Source: an uncultured Caulobacterales bacterium
Lineage (GTDB): Bacteria > Pseudomonadota > Alphaproteobacteria > Caulobacterales > Maricaulaceae
Reading direction: 5' to 3'
DNA: 64,000 nt
Assembly (NCBI GenBank): GCA_947503715.1
Contig: CANNER010000002.1
Span: forward strand, 62,001-126,000
The notes below the pieces were generated by a model. The model had not been told where the DNA came from, ran no database searches, and saw only the letters and a program-made list of their open reading frames with translations. Both the position numbers and the translations under genes were made by a program. The first letter of the stretch is position 1; the number at the start of each line of letters is the position of its first letter. Shown here piece by piece: positions 45,351 through 53,622 of this stretch.

Positions 45351-45817
45351 TGAAAATACTGTCGAAATATCGTCGCGATGAAAGGGGAAGTGCCGCCATT
45401 GAGGGCGCGGTCCTCTTCCCACTTCTCGCCCTTATTGGTTTCGGTGTTGTCGACCTGTCCATGCTTCTGCGTCAGACCCACGCGATGGAGCAGGGCCTTG
45501 TCTCAAGCGGAGGATATCTCGCGCGGGCAGAAAACCCTGACCAATCCAATATCCAGACGAATGCCAGAAATATCGCGGTATATGGAACGCCAAGCGCGTC
45601 CGGCACAGAACGGATTTCCGGTTGGACGCCCAGCGATGTCACGCTGAATATCGTTCCTGTCGCGAATAATGGACAATATCGCGGGAATGATACGTTGCTC
45701 GTCGCGAAACTTTCTGCAGATCATGCCTATTCGGGATTGGGGTTTATCCGCCTCGCGTCCGGCGGAAAAATCCGAATCCGTGTGGAACATGAAGAAAGAC
45801 TGGTGAGGGCGAGATGA
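45350..45817 (+). CDS. TadE-like pseudopilin
   Basis: A 155-aa protein with the TadE hallmark at the N-terminus: RDERGSAAIEGAVLFPLLALIGFGVVDLSMLL, i.e. a G-x-x-x-x-E prepilin-like motif followed by a hydrophobic helix. TadE/F proteins are minor pseudopilins processed by the prepilin peptidase. It overlaps both neighbours by 1-4 bp. Confidence 0.87.
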   Translation: MKILSKYRRDERGSAAIEGAVLFPLLALIGFGVVDLSMLLRQTHAMEQGLVSSGGYLARAENPDQSNIQTNARNIAVYGTPSASGTERISGWTPSDVTLNIVPVANNGQYRGNDTLLVAKLSADHAYSGLGFIRLASGGKIRIRVEHEERLVRAR

Positions 45818-46428
45818 AACTGTTTCGATCTTTTCGTAAAAATGATGACGGCGCAGTAACCGTTGAAACGTCCTTTTTAATCCTATCCCTAATTATTTTA
45901 ACAGGCGGCGCAATTGAGGCCGGCTATGCGCTTTTCCAATGGAACGGCGCGCAAACAGCGGCCCGAACGGGTGCCAGAATTGCGGCGACCTCTGATCCTG
46001 TTGCCACCCAGATGAACACGATGACCGGGCTTTCCAATAGTGTCGCCGTGGGTGACCCGATGCCTTATTACAGGTTGGAATGTGACAATAAGAACAAGAC
46101 TTGTGATGCGGGCGGTTATGACGCCACGGCCATGAGCCGTATCGTTTTCGGGCCTGATGGTGACAATCGTTGCGGCGCAACAACACGGGCCCGGCGCGGT
46201 ATGTGCGATATATTCAGCGAAACCAAACGCGCCAATGTCAGTGTCGCCTATCAAAATTCAGGCTTGGGCAAAGCCGGATATCAGACTGATCCCGCGCCCT
46301 TGGTCACAGTCACGCTGAAAGACGTGCCATTGAAATTTGTCTTTTTGGACCTCGTGGGGTTCTCAAATATTGCGACGCTACCGCCTGTTCAGGCAACCGT
46401 CATGGGTGAGGATTTGAAGAATGGTTAA
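45814..46428 (+). CDS. TadE/TadF-like pseudopilin
   Basis: A 204-aa protein with the same type of N-terminus (NDDGAVTVETSFLILSLIILTGGAIEAGYALFQW): a G...E prepilin-like motif and hydrophobic helix (about 16-40). The periplasmic part has four Cys in two pairs (CDNKNKTC, CGATT...MC). Paralogue of the upstream gene; overlaps the cpaE start by 8 bp. Confidence 0.87.
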   Translation: MKLFRSFRKNDDGAVTVETSFLILSLIILTGGAIEAGYALFQWNGAQTAARTGARIAATSDPVATQMNTMTGLSNSVAVGDPMPYYRLECDNKNKTCDAGGYDATAMSRIVFGPDGDNRCGATTRARRGMCDIFSETKRANVSVAYQNSGLGKAGYQTDPAPLVTVTLKDVPLKFVFLDLVGFSNIATLPPVQATVMGEDLKNG

Positions 46429-47422
46429 ACGACGCAGATGGAGCCGCCGACGCGAAGATGATCGTGTGGCCAAGAAAGAAGACTACGCTCTGATTCAGGA
46501 CGCAGACCTAGAGCTGGAACAGGATGATCTCTCTATTCCTAAGCCTGAACCCGAGCTTGAGACAGGAGAGGACCCTGACGTTCAAGAGGTTGAATCTGTT
46601 GAACACCCCGCGACTCCCACGGGAAACACACCTCAAATCTTTGCGGTCATCGGTGCGACTGGCGGAGTTGGGACAACCTCTTTGGCAACACAGCTCGCGC
46701 ATGAATTTGCCGTCTCGACCGCGCAACCCTCGCTCGGGATACGACCTGTTGATCCGCGAATTTGCTTGATTGATTTAGACTTTGAAAGCGGGGCCTGCGC
46801 GCATCACCTTGATCTCTTGCCGAGCCTCACACTGGAAGATCTTTGTGGCCCCTCAGATCAGATTGACACCGCCTTTACCAGCGCCCTCGTCTCAACCCAT
46901 GAAAGCGGAATTTCGCTCTTGGCTGCGCCCAATACGGTGGGCGCAAATGCGAGGGTTAATCCACGGACTGTCATGGCGATTTTGGACGCAGCCGCCGATC
47001 TCTATGATGTTGTTATCATTGACATGCCGCGTTATCGTCAGTCCTGGTCACTCCCCGTCATGCAAGCGGTGGATGTTTTGGCTGTCACAGCAGAACTCAC
47101 CATTCCATCCCTTCATGCCGCGCGCGAAATGCTGACACAGATCGCGCATGAAGCCAATGGGAGCGTGAATGCGCAAGCTATTATCGGGAAATATGAGCGA
47201 CGGTCTTTCAAAAATATGCTGAAATTAGGCGATGCCGAAACAGCCTTGGGACGCGATATTTTCGCCACGATTTGCCAAGACCCGGACTCGACACGCGAAG
47301 CTCTGAATTGTGGTGAACCGGCGGGCGTTTTAAAGTCAGACTCTCGTTTTGTGAAAGATGTCAGGACGATTGCAGGAAAACTGAAAAACGCATCACCTCT
47401 ATTGTTGGAAGAAGCCGCTTAA
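46421..47422 (+). CDS. cpaE: CpaE/TadZ-like ATPase
   Basis: A 333-aa MinD/ParA-superfamily protein. The usual N-terminal receiver-like domain is replaced by a short acidic region of about 65 residues. The P-loop is atypical: GATGGVGTTSLATQLAHEF (about 74-92) lacks the signature Lys, as in the CpaE/TadZ group. ICLIDLDFESGACAHHLDLLP follows, then DVVIIDMPRYRQSW. TadZ localises the pilus machine to the pole. The truncated N-terminus compared with Caulobacter CpaE (over 500 aa) is notable. Confidence 0.85.
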   Translation: MVKRRRWSRRREDDRVAKKEDYALIQDADLELEQDDLSIPKPEPELETGEDPDVQEVESVEHPATPTGNTPQIFAVIGATGGVGTTSLATQLAHEFAVSTAQPSLGIRPVDPRICLIDLDFESGACAHHLDLLPSLTLEDLCGPSDQIDTAFTSALVSTHESGISLLAAPNTVGANARVNPRTVMAILDAAADLYDVVIIDMPRYRQSWSLPVMQAVDVLAVTAELTIPSLHAAREMLTQIAHEANGSVNAQAIIGKYERRSFKNMLKLGDAETALGRDIFATICQDPDSTREALNCGEPAGVLKSDSRFVKDVRTIAGKLKNASPLLLEEAA

Positions 47423-47480
47423 CCGCAGATTCACCTTAAGCCGTAACGGCGACCTAAACCCTCTCGTGTAGAGACGACAC

Positions 47481-48950
47481 ATGGGAAGATTTTCACAGGC
47501 TTTTGAGGCGCAAACGAAACCCGCGCCCGTGCACGACGCGCCCGTGTTCATACCGGAAGAGGTGGAGCTCACGGCGGCGCCGCCTCCAGTTGAAACTGCG
47601 CCTGAGCCAGAGGCGCAAACCGTACCAACCGCCGCGGGAAATGCGTGGCTGGATACAAAGATCAAACTTCATACCCGCCTGATTGATGAGATTGATTTGG
47701 CCCAGTTGGATGGGTTGGAAAGTCTTGAGCTTCGTCAGCAGGTCCATGACATTGTCGTGGAAATGGCGCGCGAAGAAAGAATGAAGCTCAATGCGCGGGA
47801 CCTGAAATCTCTCGCTGATGGCGTCTATGACGAGATGACAGGTCTTGGGCCTTTGGAAGTCCTGCTTCAGGATGAAACCGTCTCAGATATTTTGATTAAC
47901 GGCCATGAACGTGTCTTTGTTGAACGCCGGGGCGAGTTGGAACTCTCCGCCGTAAAATTCGCGAATGAGCCGCATCTCTTACGTATTATCAACCGCATCG
48001 TGGCGCAGGTCGGACGGCGTGTGGATGAAAGCCAGCCGCTCTGTGACTGCCGCTTGTTAGATGGGAGTCGGGTGAATGTGGCGATTGCGCCTATTGCCGT
48101 GGACGGTCCGCTTGTCTCCATTCGGAAATTTTCAAAAGATCCGCTTACGCTGGACAAACTCGTTGAGTTTAAAGCTATTCCCGATGTCGTCGCGCAATTC
48201 CTCTGGGCGGCCTGCAAAGCCCGCGTGACGATCCTGATTTCAGGCGGAACGGGGTCCGGTAAAACGACACTTCTGAACGCGCTTTCGCAATCGATTTCAC
48301 CAAAAGAACGTCTCATCACGATTGAGGACGCGGCGGAATTGCAACTGCAGCAGCCACATGTCGCGCGTATGGAAACACGTCCGCCCAATATTGAAGGGCG
48401 CGGCGAAATTAAACAGCGCGGTCTAGTAAAGAACGCTCTCCGGATGCGCCCAGACCGCGTTATTCTCGGCGAGGTTCGCGGCGAAGAAGCCTTTGATATG
48501 TTGCAGGCTATGAATACGGGCCATGAAGGCTCTATGGCGACACTACATGCGAATACGCCACGTGATGCCCTCACCCGATTGGAGCAGATGGTTGCGATGG
48601 GCGATATGAAGATCACACCAGAAGCCGTCGCCGGACAAATTGCGTCTGCCGTCGGGATTATCGTTCAAGCTACGCGTCTCTCTGACGGACAGCGCAAGAT
48701 TACATCCGTTGCCGAAGTCACAGGCATGGAAGGCGCCGTCATCCAGATGCAGGAATTATTTAATTACACGCGTACGGGGACCGGGCCCAACCACGAAGTC
48801 ATCGGGGAATTCCGTTCGACAGGCATCCGGCCAAAATGTCTGGATGAAATTGTGACCCGCGCCATTCCATTGCCTGAAGGTTTGTTTGAACCAAAGGTTT
48901 TAGAGCCCGGAAAAACGTCTGATCAGACCATTAAAGAGCGTGTTGGATAA
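47481..48950 (+). CDS. cpaF: Flp pilus motor ATPase CpaF (TadA)
   Basis: A 489-aa secretion ATPase of the VirB11/CpaF family. It has an N-terminal Pro/Ala/Glu-rich stretch (about 15-55), an N-domain (DEMTGLGPLEVLLQDETVSDILINGHERVFVERRGELE), Walker A GGTGSGKTTLLNALSQS (about 254-270), the Asp box region LITIEDAAELQLQQPHVARMETRPPN, Walker B RVILGEVRGEEAFDMLQAMNTGHEGSMATLHANT and the His box within it. It powers pilus extension and retraction at the inner membrane. The stop overlaps tadB (TAATG). Confidence 0.96.
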   Translation: MGRFSQAFEAQTKPAPVHDAPVFIPEEVELTAAPPPVETAPEPEAQTVPTAAGNAWLDTKIKLHTRLIDEIDLAQLDGLESLELRQQVHDIVVEMAREERMKLNARDLKSLADGVYDEMTGLGPLEVLLQDETVSDILINGHERVFVERRGELELSAVKFANEPHLLRIINRIVAQVGRRVDESQPLCDCRLLDGSRVNVAIAPIAVDGPLVSIRKFSKDPLTLDKLVEFKAIPDVVAQFLWAACKARVTILISGGTGSGKTTLLNALSQSISPKERLITIEDAAELQLQQPHVARMETRPPNIEGRGEIKQRGLVKNALRMRPDRVILGEVRGEEAFDMLQAMNTGHEGSMATLHANTPRDALTRLEQMVAMGDMKITPEAVAGQIASAVGIIVQATRLSDGQRKITSVAEVTGMEGAVIQMQELFNYTRTGTGPNHEVIGEFRSTGIRPKCLDEIVTRAIPLPEGLFEPKVLEPGKTSDQTIKERVG

Positions 48951-49909
48951 TGTCCTCAACGCAGCAAATTATTATTTACGGCCTGATTTTCTGCGCAGGG
49001 TTTCTCATGCTGCAAACGATTTTGGGTTTGATGGGTCAAGCCGGAAAAAATGTTCGTTTGGCCAATGATCGCCTTCGGCGCCTATCCAAATCTGACGATA
49101 AAGTAGATGTACTCGACAAGATGCGGCGCGCGCGGTCACTGACAAAAGAAGGCCAGCTTGCAGGCCTGAACACACGAATCGCGCAACTGATTATGCAATC
49201 CGGATTGCCGCTTGGCACATATGGGTTTTACTATGCCAGCCTAGGTTTTGCCGTCTCGCTGGGCATGACGTTGTTTCTTGTCAAAGGCACACCTGTTTGG
49301 GGATTTCTCGGGTTTGGCCTCGGCAGTATCGCGCCAGTTCTCATCCTAAGTTTCTTCGTCAAACGGCGTCGCAAAAAAGCTGTCGCACAGCTTCCGGAAG
49401 CGTTGGACATTATCATTCGATCGCTGGCCGCCGGACATCCCGTGCCGGTCGCAATGGGTCTGGTCGCGCGGGAAATGCCGGATCCCATCGGAAGTGAATT
49501 TGGAATTGCCTCGGATGAAGTGAGTTTTGGATCCACGATTTCTTCTGCCATCCAGAAATTAGCGGATCGCGTGGGGCATGAAGATTTTGAATTATTTTCT
49601 GCAATGATCCGGTTGCAGGAACGCACGGGTGGTAATCTTGCTGACCTCCTGCGCTCCAATGCGAAAACAATCCGAGATCGCCAGAAAATGCGACTCAAAA
49701 TTAAAGCCGCCTCGGCCGAAGGGCGCGTCAGCGCAATGATTTTGAATGTTGCGCCAATCTTTCTGTTCATAGCCGTCAATAAGATGAGCCCGGAATTTTA
49801 CGGCGAAGTGAAGCACTTAAAATCCGTCACCTATACGCTTTGGGGCGTTGTCATCTGGATGGGCCTTGGCAATCTCGTCATGTACAAAATGATCAATTTC
49901 AAGATATGA
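48950..49909 (+). CDS. tadB: Flp pilus inner-membrane platform protein TadB
   Basis: A 319-aa T2SSF-domain protein: N-terminal helix, two central helices (about 85-130), a cytosolic T2SSF domain (QLPEALDIIIRSLAAGHPVPVAMGLVAREMPDPIG...HEDFELFSAMIRLQERTGGNLADLLRS), and two C-terminal helices. It forms the platform with TadC. The stop overlaps the tadC start by 4 bp (ATGA). Confidence 0.94.
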   Translation: MSSTQQIIIYGLIFCAGFLMLQTILGLMGQAGKNVRLANDRLRRLSKSDDKVDVLDKMRRARSLTKEGQLAGLNTRIAQLIMQSGLPLGTYGFYYASLGFAVSLGMTLFLVKGTPVWGFLGFGLGSIAPVLILSFFVKRRRKKAVAQLPEALDIIIRSLAAGHPVPVAMGLVAREMPDPIGSEFGIASDEVSFGSTISSAIQKLADRVGHEDFELFSAMIRLQERTGGNLADLLRSNAKTIRDRQKMRLKIKAASAEGRVSAMILNVAPIFLFIAVNKMSPEFYGEVKHLKSVTYTLWGVVIWMGLGNLVMYKMINFKI

Positions 49910-50847
49910 GCTTTACCAACGCCCTCACAATCCTGATTTCCGCGGCCTTTCTGGGGATATCACTCTGGCTCTGCTTTATTGCGGTGCGTGGAGCCATTCG
50001 GGATAATGCGAAAGTCGAAAGGCGCCTTGCGGGAGGCGCGAGTCTGGACGCGGATACAGATGTCGGGATCGGCGCCAAGGCAAAGGCCAAAAGGAACTTG
50101 CTCTCACAACTCGGATCTCATCTCACGCTACCGGATGCGAAAGAAATTTCACGACTGCGGTTTGAGCTCGCACGGGCGGGCTATTATGACCCCTCATCTG
50201 TGAAGACGTTTCTGGCCGTCCGGGTTGTCTCACTCTTCGCGCCCCAGATTATTTTCCTCGCACTCTGGGGGCCGCTTTCGGCTAAGCTGAGCGTTGGTGT
50301 GTGTTTAATCCTCATCATGGTTCTGGCTGCAGTCGGCTTGTTGGGACCCACTCAATTCTTGAAACGTAAGGCCGCCAAACGCACAAATTCCTGTCGTCTG
50401 GGCTTTCCCGATCTCATGGACCTCATGACCGCCTGTGTCGAAGCGGGCCTGTCCATGGACGCCTCCCTCGTGAGGGTGAGCCATGAATTAGGCGGGCGAT
50501 ATCCTGCGCTGAAACAGAATATGGACATCATGAATTTGGAACTTCGCGCAGGACGCGAACGCAATGAGGCCATGATTAATTTTGCCGACCGTATCAATCT
50601 GGATGAAGCCAAAGCGCTGGCGGTCATGCTGAAACAAGCTGAAGAAATGGGCAGTTCTGTCGGGCATGCCTTACGCACGTTCTCCGAGGACATGCGCCAT
50701 AAACGCATGATGAAAGCCGAAGAAAAAGCGATGGCCTTACCCGCAAAAATGACCGTGCCGCTCATCGTCTTTATCTTTCCGACAATCATGGTCATGTTGA
50801 TGATGCCGGCGGGTATCCGCCTGATGGAAGGTCTCGCGGTACAGTGA
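49906..50847 (+). CDS. tadC: Flp pilus inner-membrane platform protein TadC
   Basis: A 313-aa T2SSF-domain protein similar in design to TadB: N-terminal helix (about 5-27), central helices (about 100-145), cytosolic domain (FPDLMDLMTACVEAGLSMDASLVRVSHELGGRYP, ADRINLDEAKALAVMLKQAEEMGSSVGHALRTFSEDMRHKRM) and C-terminal helix. The ATG at 49906 overlaps the tadB stop; an open frame upstream lies inside tadB and is not used. Confidence 0.94.
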   Translation: MSFTNALTILISAAFLGISLWLCFIAVRGAIRDNAKVERRLAGGASLDADTDVGIGAKAKAKRNLLSQLGSHLTLPDAKEISRLRFELARAGYYDPSSVKTFLAVRVVSLFAPQIIFLALWGPLSAKLSVGVCLILIMVLAAVGLLGPTQFLKRKAAKRTNSCRLGFPDLMDLMTACVEAGLSMDASLVRVSHELGGRYPALKQNMDIMNLELRAGRERNEAMINFADRINLDEAKALAVMLKQAEEMGSSVGHALRTFSEDMRHKRMMKAEEKAMALPAKMTVPLIVFIFPTIMVMLMMPAGIRLMEGLAVQ

Positions 50848-51674
50848 TGGTGCGCACGGGTTTAATATGTCTGGCGCTCCTTTGGCCGACGGCGTCTTTG
50901 GCAAAAAGTGTGGATCTGCCGGATATTCGCGCGATTGAGCGCGACTCTACGGATATCTTCCAGGTCCTGCAAACTCTCGCATCGGCTGAGGCCGCCTTGC
51001 GAGCTCGCGATTATCTCTCCGCGAAAAAAGGATATGAAAGTGTCTTGCTTCACGACCCGGATTTAGGAACCGCGCGTGCGGGATTGAGGCGCACGCTAAT
51101 CGCGACAGGTCAGGCTGAGGAAGCTGCGCGATATATTGATGACGCGACTTCGGCAGATGCGGTTCTCATTCGTGTTCTAATGGGGCGATCTGATCATCCG
51201 ACGGTTGAGCTAAAAACGGCTTTGGAAACGCATCAGGATGCGCGGCTTTGGAATGCACTGGGGCATTTACAAGATGATCAAGGCCATTTTGCCGCCGCTC
51301 GACAAGCTTACGCGAGGGCAAACCTTCTGGGTCAGCGCGCAGGACTGGCAGAAAATAATACCGGACAGTCCCATTGGGTAGCCGGAGAGTTCGAGCAGGC
51401 CTTAACGTCTTTCGAACAAGCGGTCCAAGCTGACCCACGCGACACCCGTTTCGACAACAACCGCCGTAGAGCCTTAGTAAAGCTCGGGCGTGTTGAATTC
51501 GCCATTGTCGGATTAACGTCTGAAGAGGCAAGCGTCTTTCTGGGCCAGGCCGGAGTTCAGGCGGAGATGGAAGGCGAAATCCGCCTTGCAAAATTACTCT
51601 ACCAAAAATCTCTTGATCTCGCTCCCCGCCATAATCCGACCATCGCGGAAAGACTGGAAGCCTTAGAGCAATAA
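50847..51674 (+). CDS. TPR protein of the tad locus (TadD-like)
   Basis: A 275-aa protein with a signal-like N-terminus (MVRTGLICLALLWPTASLAKS; no lipobox Cys, unlike most TadD) and several tetratricopeptide-like repeats (ASAEAALRARDYLSAKKGYESVLLHDPDL..., ARLWNALGHLQDDQGHFAAARQAYARANLL, GQSHWVAGEFEQALTSFEQAVQADPRDTRF). TadD is a pilotin-like assembly factor. The ATG overlaps the tadC stop (TGATG); a GTG one codon earlier is also possible. The 3' end overlaps the convergent exoD-like gene by 12 bp. Confidence 0.82.
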   Translation: MVRTGLICLALLWPTASLAKSVDLPDIRAIERDSTDIFQVLQTLASAEAALRARDYLSAKKGYESVLLHDPDLGTARAGLRRTLIATGQAEEAARYIDDATSADAVLIRVLMGRSDHPTVELKTALETHQDARLWNALGHLQDDQGHFAAARQAYARANLLGQRAGLAENNTGQSHWVAGEFEQALTSFEQAVQADPRDTRFDNNRRRALVKLGRVEFAIVGLTSEEASVFLGQAGVQAEMEGEIRLAKLLYQKSLDLAPRHNPTIAERLEALEQ

Positions 51675-52262
51675 AGACACCACGCCGAAAAAGACCCCCA
51701 TGCTGAGGCCAAAGGCTAACAGAACGATGACACCGTCCCGTGCCGTAATCCCGAGACCCAGCAGCAAGATGATAAAGGCCGGTGCGACGACGCCAAATGG
51801 CACCATACCCAGTGGGAAAAATGTCAGTGATAGGATAATCGCAATCAGGGAGACAATCACCTGCGCCGGACCCGTGGCCGCCCATTCCAAGCGCGGGGAT
51901 ATAATGCCGTCTATCTTTGCGAGGATGGGGCGGACCTTATTCTGAACCGCCGTCAACTTTGCCGACGGAATTTTCACGCGCGCCAAGACATTGGGCATCC
52001 ACGGCGTGTTTCGGCGAAATAAGAGCTGCAACGCGAAAACAATAACAATAACGCCAAAAGCCGGAGGAATACCCGGGATTGCCCCCAAAGGCGTCATCAT
52101 ACAGAGTCCGCAGAGCACCATGATGGGCCCAAAGGCCCGGTTGCCGAAACTCTCAACAACCGTTTTTAAATCCACCGATTCTCCACCATCCATCGCCGTC
52201 TCGACCTGGTCGAGAACACTCTGGAGCGGTGTGTCTGCTGCATTGTCTTTTGGTTCGCTCAT
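51663..52262 (-). CDS. ExoD-family membrane protein
   Basis: A 199-aa protein of the ExoD family (exopolysaccharide synthesis, named from Sinorhizobium). Characteristic segments are GNRAFGPIMVLCGLCMMTPLGAIPGIPPAFGVIVIVFALQLL (about 40-83) and the C-terminal hydrophobic helices SLTFFPLGMVPFGVVAPAFIILLLGLGITARDGVIVLLAFG. The role in polysaccharide synthesis is indirect and its activity unknown. A TTG four codons upstream is a weaker alternative start. Confidence 0.87.
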   Translation of the reverse strand: MSEPKDNAADTPLQSVLDQVETAMDGGESVDLKTVVESFGNRAFGPIMVLCGLCMMTPLGAIPGIPPAFGVIVIVFALQLLFRRNTPWMPNVLARVKIPSAKLTAVQNKVRPILAKIDGIISPRLEWAATGPAQVIVSLIAIILSLTFFPLGMVPFGVVAPAFIILLLGLGITARDGVIVLLAFGLSMGVFFGVVSLLL

Positions 52263-52347
52263 GTGACGTGACAAATGTGACTTATGACGTTACGGCGCAA
52301 GTCGTAAATGCAATGATGCGCAGACACTCAAATGGGACAGTCGGAAA

Positions 52348-52965
52348 ATGGAATTAGAGCTCTGGCTCAGTCTTGTTCTGTTGTTTTTCACGGGCGGATT
52401 AACGCCCGGCCCTGCGGTCATGCTCGTGCTGGCCTCTTCCTTTCGTTACGGGTTCAAACCCGCGCTTCTGCCCGCGCTCGGCGTAGCCTCGGCCAATGTT
52501 GTCTGGCTCTGTCTGGCGGCCAGCGGGACAGCGGCGCTGCTCGAGATCTATCCGCGCGCCACACTGGGTTTAAAAGTCCTGGGAATGCTGGTTCTGGGAT
52601 ATATGGCGATTTCCGTCATGTTCGGCCCCCTGCCCCGTTTGGAACCGGATCCGGATGATGCACCCAGACGAGGACGGCTCTATTTCAAGGGATTCCTGCT
52701 TCAGATCACCTCCCCTATGCCTTTGGTCTATTTCGGGATGCTCCTTCCGCTTTACTTCCAGCCGGACACAGCGCTCGCGCCACAATTTCTGACGATGTTA
52801 GTCACGGTCACAGTTCTCGAGCTTTTCGGCCTTTCCGTTTACGCCTATGCCGCCAAAGGTATTCGCCGCTTTTTACAACGTCCTCGCACGGGACGCATTT
52901 TCAATGTGCTTATCGGTGTCGTGATGATGGCCTCCGGCGTGTTTGCGGTCTTGTCCACGGCATAA
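52348..52965 (+). CDS. LysE/RhtB family exporter
   Basis: A 205-aa inner-membrane protein with six hydrophobic helices and the LysE/RhtB signature near the N-terminus (FFTGGLTPGPAVMLVLASSFRYGFKPALLPALGVASAN). The family exports amino acids and derivatives. The substrate is not predictable. Placed alone between an exoD-like gene (divergent) and ppa, with a 62-bp gap to ppa. Confidence 0.88.
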   Translation: MELELWLSLVLLFFTGGLTPGPAVMLVLASSFRYGFKPALLPALGVASANVVWLCLAASGTAALLEIYPRATLGLKVLGMLVLGYMAISVMFGPLPRLEPDPDDAPRRGRLYFKGFLLQITSPMPLVYFGMLLPLYFQPDTALAPQFLTMLVTVTVLELFGLSVYAYAAKGIRRFLQRPRTGRIFNVLIGVVMMASGVFAVLSTA

Positions 52966-53027
52966 ACTCTTGCAAATAGAGCCTTTGCCGCTAAGAGGCC
53001 TGCGAATAGACAAAGGACATATTCCCC

Positions 53028-53555
53028 ATGGATATGAGTAAAATCCCGGTAGGTGAGAACCCGCCATTTGACGTCAATGCCATTATCGAAGTCCCCAAGG
53101 GCGGCGAACCCATTAAATATGAGATGGACAAGGCATCAGGCGCCATGTTTGTGGACCGCTTCCTTTACACCTCCATGCGTTATCCATGTAATTACGGCTT
53201 TCTGCCCCACACATTATCTGAGGATGGTGATCCGACAGATATTCTGGTCGTGGGGCAACGCGCCCTCGTGCCGGGCTGTGTCATCCGGGCCCGGCCCGTT
53301 GGGGTCATGTTGATGGAAGATGAGGCCGGTATGGACGAGAAAATCGTCGCTGTCCCGCATCAGGCTTTGACGCCATATTATGATAATATCAAATCCTATA
53401 AAGATCTGCCGCAAGTCATGCAGGATCGCATTCCACATTTCTTCGAACATTATAAAGATCTTGAAAAGAATAAATGGGTGAAAGTTTTGGGCTGGGAAGG
53501 TCCGGAAAAAGCCGGTGAGCTGATCATGGCCGGTATAAAATCGTATCAGGGATAA
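53028..53555 (+). CDS. ppa: Inorganic pyrophosphatase
   Basis: A 175-aa family I soluble pyrophosphatase hydrolysing PPi in the cytosol. Active-site features are present: FDVNAIIEVPKGGEPIKYEMDK, YPCNYGFLPHTLSEDGDPTDILV (the D-x-D-P-x-D metal motif) and FEHYKDLEKNKWVKVLGW. The length is typical. AAGGA precedes the ATG; an ATG two codons later (53034) is an alternative. A hairpin resembling a terminator follows at 53592. The membrane-bound pyrophosphatase HppA is encoded 9 kb away. Confidence 0.96.
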   Translation: MDMSKIPVGENPPFDVNAIIEVPKGGEPIKYEMDKASGAMFVDRFLYTSMRYPCNYGFLPHTLSEDGDPTDILVVGQRALVPGCVIRARPVGVMLMEDEAGMDEKIVAVPHQALTPYYDNIKSYKDLPQVMQDRIPHFFEHYKDLEKNKWVKVLGWEGPEKAGELIMAGIKSYQG

Positions 53556-53591
53556 ATTTCCCAAACGCTTTCTTAGATATAAATTCATGCT

Positions 53592-53622
53592 ATCCCCGTT
53601 CGTAAAACGAATGGGGATTTTT
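53592..53622 (+). terminator. Terminator-like hairpin directly before the sulfatase start codon
   Basis: ATCCCC (53592-53597) and TTCGT (53599-53603) pair with ACGAA (53607-53611) and GGGGAT (53613-53618) around an AAA loop, followed by T (53618-53622) and then immediately ATG at 53623. It looks like the ppa terminator. The GGGGA of its right arm is also the only candidate ribosome site for the next gene, so the hairpin would hide it. Confidence 0.7.

Noticed and set aside
53587-53622. Upstream start for the sulfatase gene
   Set aside because: The 12 extra codons are the terminator-like hairpin itself and they would bury the lipoprotein signal behind a charged extension.
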